This document shows positions 60,470 through 64,000 of a stretch of DNA of 64,000 nucleotides, one piece after another. The translations under genes were made by a program, and so were the position numbers. The notes beneath the pieces are model-generated. The model was not told the origin of the DNA. It searched no databases and saw only the letters and a program-made list of their open reading frames with translations. Each line of letters opens with the position of its first letter. The first letter of the stretch is position 1. Source of the stretch: Streptomyces albiflavescens (lineage in GTDB: Bacteria; Actinomycetota; Actinomycetes; Streptomycetales; Streptomycetaceae); assembly GCF_014645835.1 (NCBI RefSeq), contig NZ_BMMM01000012.1:269474-333473 (forward strand), given 5' to 3'.

Positions 60470-61225
60470 TCAGCTCCAGACGTTGCCCTGGTTCTGCCCG
60501 TGCGCGCCGTGCTGGCCCATCCCGTACTGAGCGGCGAGGCCCTGTCCGATCACGGCATTCTGCGGCGGCAGCAGTTCGCTGGGCTGCACGAGCGCGTAGC
60601 CGTTGCCCATGAAGCTGAGCTCCCAGCCCTCACCGGTGTTGCCACGCCGCCGGAACACGCCCGAAGAGTGCGTCTGGGCCTGCATCTGCACGCGCAGACT
60701 CGTGGACCACGCGACGATCGCGTCGGCGTCGCAGTTGACGTACCGGTCCGGCGTGACCTGCATCATCAGCGGCATACCGGAGGTCATCAGCGCGACCTTG
60801 CCACGCCCCGTGATGTTGAGCTGGTACTTGCCGGAGCCGGAGATGCCGTACTGGCTGTCCACGGCGATGACCTCGTAGTGCAGCGCGGAGTCCATCGCCA
60901 GGACGTAGCTGCTGTCGACGGTGAGGCCGTCCTGGTCCACGTCCACCACATGCACATGCTGGCCGAGGTTGGCGAGGTAGACCGTCCCCTGCCCGTGACA
61001 GCGCATCAGGTCGAGGCCCTCACCGGTGTACGCACGCGCGCGGTGCTGGCTGTTGTTCTGGTACTCGGCGTCGAACTCGACGAGCCCCTGGTACGCGACC
61101 ATGGTGCCCTTGCGGGCGAGCATGTCGTCGTGGCCCTCCAGGACGACGCGCAGCATCTGCGAGTTCTGCAGGCTGTAACGCTCCTGGGTCTGCTGCTCGT
61201 TGTAGCCGAAAAGCGGGCTCTGCAT
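60470..61225 (-). CDS. AIM24-family protein (third gene of TerD-AIM24 operon)
   Basis: A 251-residue AIM24 (TIM24-like beta-helix trimer) protein. Conserved segments: LEGHDDMLARKGTMVAYQGLVEFD (about 30-53), GQGTVYLANLGQHV and SYVLAMDSALHYEV. A Gln/Gly/His tail (GLAAQYGMGQHGAHGQNQG) follows. 16 nt separate it from the preceding AIM24 gene. Bacterial AIM24 function is unknown; the yeast namesake is mitochondrial. Confidence 0.88.
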   Translation of the reverse strand: MQSPLFGYNEQQTQERYSLQNSQMLRVVLEGHDDMLARKGTMVAYQGLVEFDAEYQNNSQHRARAYTGEGLDLMRCHGQGTVYLANLGQHVHVVDVDQDGLTVDSSYVLAMDSALHYEVIAVDSQYGISGSGKYQLNITGRGKVALMTSGMPLMMQVTPDRYVNCDADAIVAWSTSLRVQMQAQTHSSGVFRRRGNTGEGWELSFMGNGYALVQPSELLPPQNAVIGQGLAAQYGMGQHGAHGQNQGNVWS

Positions 61226-61241
61226 GGTGTCGTACTCCCCC

Positions 61242-61922
61242 TCAGCCCCGGACTCGGAGGCGGTCGGTGCTGTCCTCGCTGGGCTGGACGACGACGATGC
61301 CCTGCCCGGAGAACGCCATCTGGTACGCCTCGCCGCTGCCGCGTCCGATCAGCGACTGTGCCTTGAAGCTGCGCTTGCCCTTGACCTTCAGGTTCGGGGA
61401 CCAGGCGACGAGCGCGTCCGGGTCGACGTACGTCTCGTCCTCACCGCCGCCGCAGTCGACGACGATCGGCTTGCCCCGGGAGGTCAGCGCGACCCATCCC
61501 TGGCCGGAGATCTTGGTGTTCCACAGTCCCTGTCCGGCGAACTTGGCGAGCCCCTTCACCCGTTCGACGCCCCACTGGAGGTGGGCGTCGAAGGCGAGCA
61601 GGTTGGTGGCGTTGACGGAGATCGCGTCCCCGTTGAGGTTGATGACGACGACGTTCGCCCCGTAGTCGGCGAGGTAGAGCAGGCCGTCACCGGAGCACTT
61701 CATCAACGGCGCGCCCTCGCCGGTGACCCAGTCGCGCGCGATCTGGCGTACGGCGGGCGGGTTGGGCTCGTACTGGACGAACCCTTCGTAGGCGACCATC
61801 GACCCCACGCGCGCGAGGAGGTCGTTTCCGGTCTGCATGGCGACCTTCAGCATGTGGTTGCCGTGGTTCTCCATGCGGGCGGTGACGGGTGCCGGGGCGA
61901 AGCCCGCGAGTGGCTGGTTCAT
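61242..61922 (-). CDS. AIM24-family protein (second gene)
   Basis: A 226-residue paralogue of its neighbours: MQTGNDLLARVGSMVAYEGFVQYEP, GDGLLYLADYGANV and TNLLAFDAHLQWGV. It shares the domain but has no tail. It lies between the fusion gene (11 nt upstream) and the third AIM24 gene. Confidence 0.88.
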   Translation of the reverse strand: MNQPLAGFAPAPVTARMENHGNHMLKVAMQTGNDLLARVGSMVAYEGFVQYEPNPPAVRQIARDWVTGEGAPLMKCSGDGLLYLADYGANVVVINLNGDAISVNATNLLAFDAHLQWGVERVKGLAKFAGQGLWNTKISGQGWVALTSRGKPIVVDCGGGEDETYVDPDALVAWSPNLKVKGKRSFKAQSLIGRGSGEAYQMAFSGQGIVVVQPSEDSTDRLRVRG

Positions 61923-61933
61923 GACGGGCTCCC

Positions 61934-63682
61934 TCAGACCTCGTACGGCTGGACGACGATGAAATTGCCGGGCGCGGCACGGAACTGAAGGTTCACGCTC
62001 TCTCCGGTGTCGCCGGGGTAGGCGTTGCGGCGCATCCGCACCTGGCTGGAGACGATCACCTGTGCGGCCGCGGACCAGGCGACGACCGCGTTGCAGTCGG
62101 CGAAGGTCGTGGGCGTCACCGGCAGCACGACGGGAGCACCGTGGGTCTTCACGACGATGGTGCCGGTCCCCTGGAACTGCATCGTGAACAGCGCGCCTCC
62201 GGGGATGCCGTGTCCCTCGATCCGGCGCACCTCGTACTGGAGCGACTCGTCGAAGGCGAGCACGTTCTCCGCGGACACACAGATCGCGTCACCCTGCAGC
62301 TCGATGGGGTGCAGCATCGTGGAGTTCTCCGCGAGGAACACCTGGCCCTGGCCGGTACAGCGCATCAGCTGCATCTCCTGGCCGGTCGCGTTGCCCACGA
62401 TCCGGCCGGCGAATCCGGCGCCCTTGTAGCTGAAGTCGACCTTGCCCTGGTAGAGCACCATGCTGCCCTGGCGGGCCAGCACGGGCTGGCCGCCGATGCC
62501 GAGGTCCACCCGGATGAGCTTCTTGTTCTGCTGGGTCCACCGCTGGCCGGTGGGCGTCTCCTTGAAGGCTCCCAGCGCGGCGGCCACACCGGCGCCGCCC
62601 TGCGGAGCGCCCTGCGGAGCACCGTACGGGGAGGGTGCGCCGGGCTGGCCGGGGTACTGTCCGGGCGCCTGGCCCGGGACCTGCCCGTACTGCGGCTGCT
62701 GACCATAGCCAGGAGGCGCGGTCGGCGCCTGCTGACCGTAACCGGGAGGGGCGGTGGGCGCCTGCTGACCGTAACCGGGCGGCATCGGAGCCGTCTGGCC
62801 GGGAGGCTGCTGGCCGTATCCGGGCGGCGGACCGGGCTGCCCGGGCGGCTGCGCGTACGGCGCGGGGCCCGGCGGCGGCACGGCGCCGCCCGGTGGGGTG
62901 TGCAGGGGCCCGACGATGGTCGGCGCGGCGTGCACCGAGGGCGCGGCGGGCGCCGGAGCGGGCGGCGGCGTGACTCCCGGGGGCGGCGCGAAGCCTTGCG
63001 CGGCGGGCTGCGGCGCGGGCGCCGGAGCCGGGGCCGGCGCGGGTGCCGGGGCGGGCGCGGCCGGGGCACCGAACACGGGCGGCGCGGTGGCCTGGGCCGG
63101 CGGCGCGAAGGACGGTGCGGCCGCGGCCTGCGGCTGCTGCGCGGCGGGCTCCTCCTCCGCGACCTCGCCACCGAAGTTCTTCAGCAGCGCGTCGAGGCCG
63201 CCGTCGAAGCCCTGTCCCACGGCGGCGAACCGCCAGACGTCCTTCAAGTAGAAGTCGCCCAGCATCACGGCACGTTCCGTGGAGAACTCCGCGCCGTTGA
63301 ACGCGTACCGCGCCACCTCCTCGCCACCGGCGACAACACGGAGGTATCCGGGGGCGATCTGCGACATCTGCCCGGCACCGTCGATGGTCGCCGTGAAGGA
63401 CAGCTTCTGGATCTGTGCCGGGATCCGGTCGAGGGTCACGCGGAAGGACTCCGTGTCGCCCGACTGGGCGCCGAGGAGTTGGATGGACTCCTCAGGGGTC
63501 TTCGGCTGATTGAAGAAGACGAAGTACCGGTCGTCCGACAGCCGTTCGTCGGCGTCCAGACCGAAGCAACTGATGTCGAAGGTCAGTCCGGGGCCGGTGA
63601 TCTGCACGCCTACGTACAGATCGGTGCCCGCGGTGAGGTCACTGATCTTGGCCTTGTGGCCGCGTTGGAATTCCCTGGCCAT
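61934..63682 (-). CDS. TerD-AIM24 fusion protein
   Basis: A 582-residue fusion. Residues 1-185 are a TerD/CABP calcium-binding beta-sandwich (LYVGVQITGPGLTFDISCFGLDADERLSDDRYFVFFNQ, written here as positions about 22-60). About 186-365 is a Pro/Ala/Gln linker with (PA)n and PPGYGQQAPTA repeats. About 366-582 is an AIM24 domain (VLARQGSMVLYQGKVDF and ENVLAFDESLQYEV). It is first of three co-directional genes with gaps of 11 and 16 nt. TerD proteins are linked to tellurite and phage stress and, in Streptomyces, differentiation. ATG 63682. Confidence 0.9.
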   Translation of the reverse strand: MAREFQRGHKAKISDLTAGTDLYVGVQITGPGLTFDISCFGLDADERLSDDRYFVFFNQPKTPEESIQLLGAQSGDTESFRVTLDRIPAQIQKLSFTATIDGAGQMSQIAPGYLRVVAGGEEVARYAFNGAEFSTERAVMLGDFYLKDVWRFAAVGQGFDGGLDALLKNFGGEVAEEEPAAQQPQAAAAPSFAPPAQATAPPVFGAPAAPAPAPAPAPAPAPAPQPAAQGFAPPPGVTPPPAPAPAAPSVHAAPTIVGPLHTPPGGAVPPPGPAPYAQPPGQPGPPPGYGQQPPGQTAPMPPGYGQQAPTAPPGYGQQAPTAPPGYGQQPQYGQVPGQAPGQYPGQPGAPSPYGAPQGAPQGGAGVAAALGAFKETPTGQRWTQQNKKLIRVDLGIGGQPVLARQGSMVLYQGKVDFSYKGAGFAGRIVGNATGQEMQLMRCTGQGQVFLAENSTMLHPIELQGDAICVSAENVLAFDESLQYEVRRIEGHGIPGGALFTMQFQGTGTIVVKTHGAPVVLPVTPTTFADCNAVVAWSAAAQVIVSSQVRMRRNAYPGDTGESVNLQFRAAPGNFIVVQPYEV

Positions 63683-63804
63683 GCGTAACGACCGTCCCCC
63701 ATCCCGAATACAAGTGCGTCGCGTCAGGCTAACGGCAAACTCTCGGAGTGGACGAAGCCGGTACAGACCCGGTACACAATCGCCCTCTTGAGGGCGGACC
63801 CGCT

Positions 63805-64000
63805 CTACTCGTCGCGCGCGGCGGGCAGATGGGGCAGCCGGTCGGCGGCGACGACCCCTTCGAGGTAACCGCGCGCACGTTCGGTACGCGGATACGCCTC
63901 GAGCAGCTGCCAGAAGCGGGGCCCGTGTCCGGGCACGAGCAGGTGGGCCAGTTCGTGGACGAGGACGTAGTCGACGACGTACTCGGGCATGCCCTGCAAC
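63805..64000 (-). CDS. YgjP-like (DUF45) metallopeptidase, partial
   Basis: Only the last 64 residues are in the window; the gene continues past 64000. The zinc motif VLVHELAHLLVPGHGPRFW (HELAH plus a downstream histidine) is typical of YgjP/DUF45 metallopeptidases. It runs toward the TerD-AIM24 operon with 122 bp between, so co-transcription is possible but not shown. Confidence 0.88.
   Translation of the reverse strand, partial: LQGMPEYVVDYVLVHELAHLLVPGHGPRFWQLLEAYPRTERARGYLEGVVAADRLPHLPAARDE

Overview
The window is chromosomal DNA of a Streptomyces. The coding sequence is rich in G/C at third codon positions. Gene content and order match the region of the S. coelicolor chromosome that runs from sigH past dasR, nrdAB, the albaflavenone genes and sigR-rsrA to two initiator tRNA genes. 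There are no transposases, phage genes or CRISPR arrays. Named assignments rest on remembered family and synteny knowledge plus motifs visible in the translations; no database search was run.

Layout. 1-5.5 kb: a stress-sigma module (ushX anti-sigma, sigH), a membrane protein, a diacylglycerol-kinase-like lipid kinase, wblE and a PdtaS-like histidine kinase. 5.5-6 kb: a structured intergenic stretch with a DasR-box-like site, proposed as the locus of the sRNA scr5239. 6-7.5 kb: a divergent TetR/SDR pair with two operator-like palindromes. 7.6-16 kb: the amino-sugar (das) region. It holds a SIS-domain protein, nagB, the chitobiose ABC transporter dasA-dasB-dasC with the glucosaminidase dasD, and the regulator dasR, with DasR boxes at each promoter region. 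16.2-20.5 kb: pyruvate/monocarboxylate transport (cstA-ybdD and a DUF3311-mctP pair). 20.9-25.2 kb: a GNAT gene, then the class Ia ribonucleotide reductase operon nrdAB behind NrdR boxes and a cobalamin riboswitch.

25.5-32 kb: a secreted sedolisin-type protease, a small lipoprotein, a GlxA/AraC regulator at the nrdS position, and the albaflavenone pair (CYP170 P450 and epi-isozizaene synthase). 32.2-40 kb: peptide deformylase, a TPR protein, two membrane HD-GYP-type proteins, the redox pair sigR-rsrA with a consensus SigR autoregulatory promoter, an alpha/beta hydrolase and a SRAP-domain protein. 40-46.4 kb: an M50-type membrane peptidase, aroA, rsgA, an SMR pump, a TetR regulator, hisN and a CBS protein. 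46.4-51 kb: a catalase divergent from a peroxide-type Fur repressor, and two identical tRNA-fMet genes flanking a Sel1-repeat gene. 51-64 kb: a large UPF0182 membrane protein, a PPA1309 protein, a Lon/PDZ membrane protease, moaE, a membrane-anchored SDR, a DUF2342 metallopeptidase-like protein with a Nudix hydrolase, a three-gene AIM24/TerD-AIM24 operon, and the edge of a YgjP-like metallopeptidase.

Most genes are housekeeping or regulatory. The least expected features are: (i) tandem minisatellites lying at or beside stop codons (dasR, def, both TetR genes, moaE), two of which are copies of the gene's own 3-prime end; (ii) the TerD-AIM24 fusion operon; (iii) the DasR-box/sRNA region; (iv) a large two-part inverted repeat downstream of mctP; (v) a protease/lipoprotein cassette between nrdB and its usual downstream regulator.
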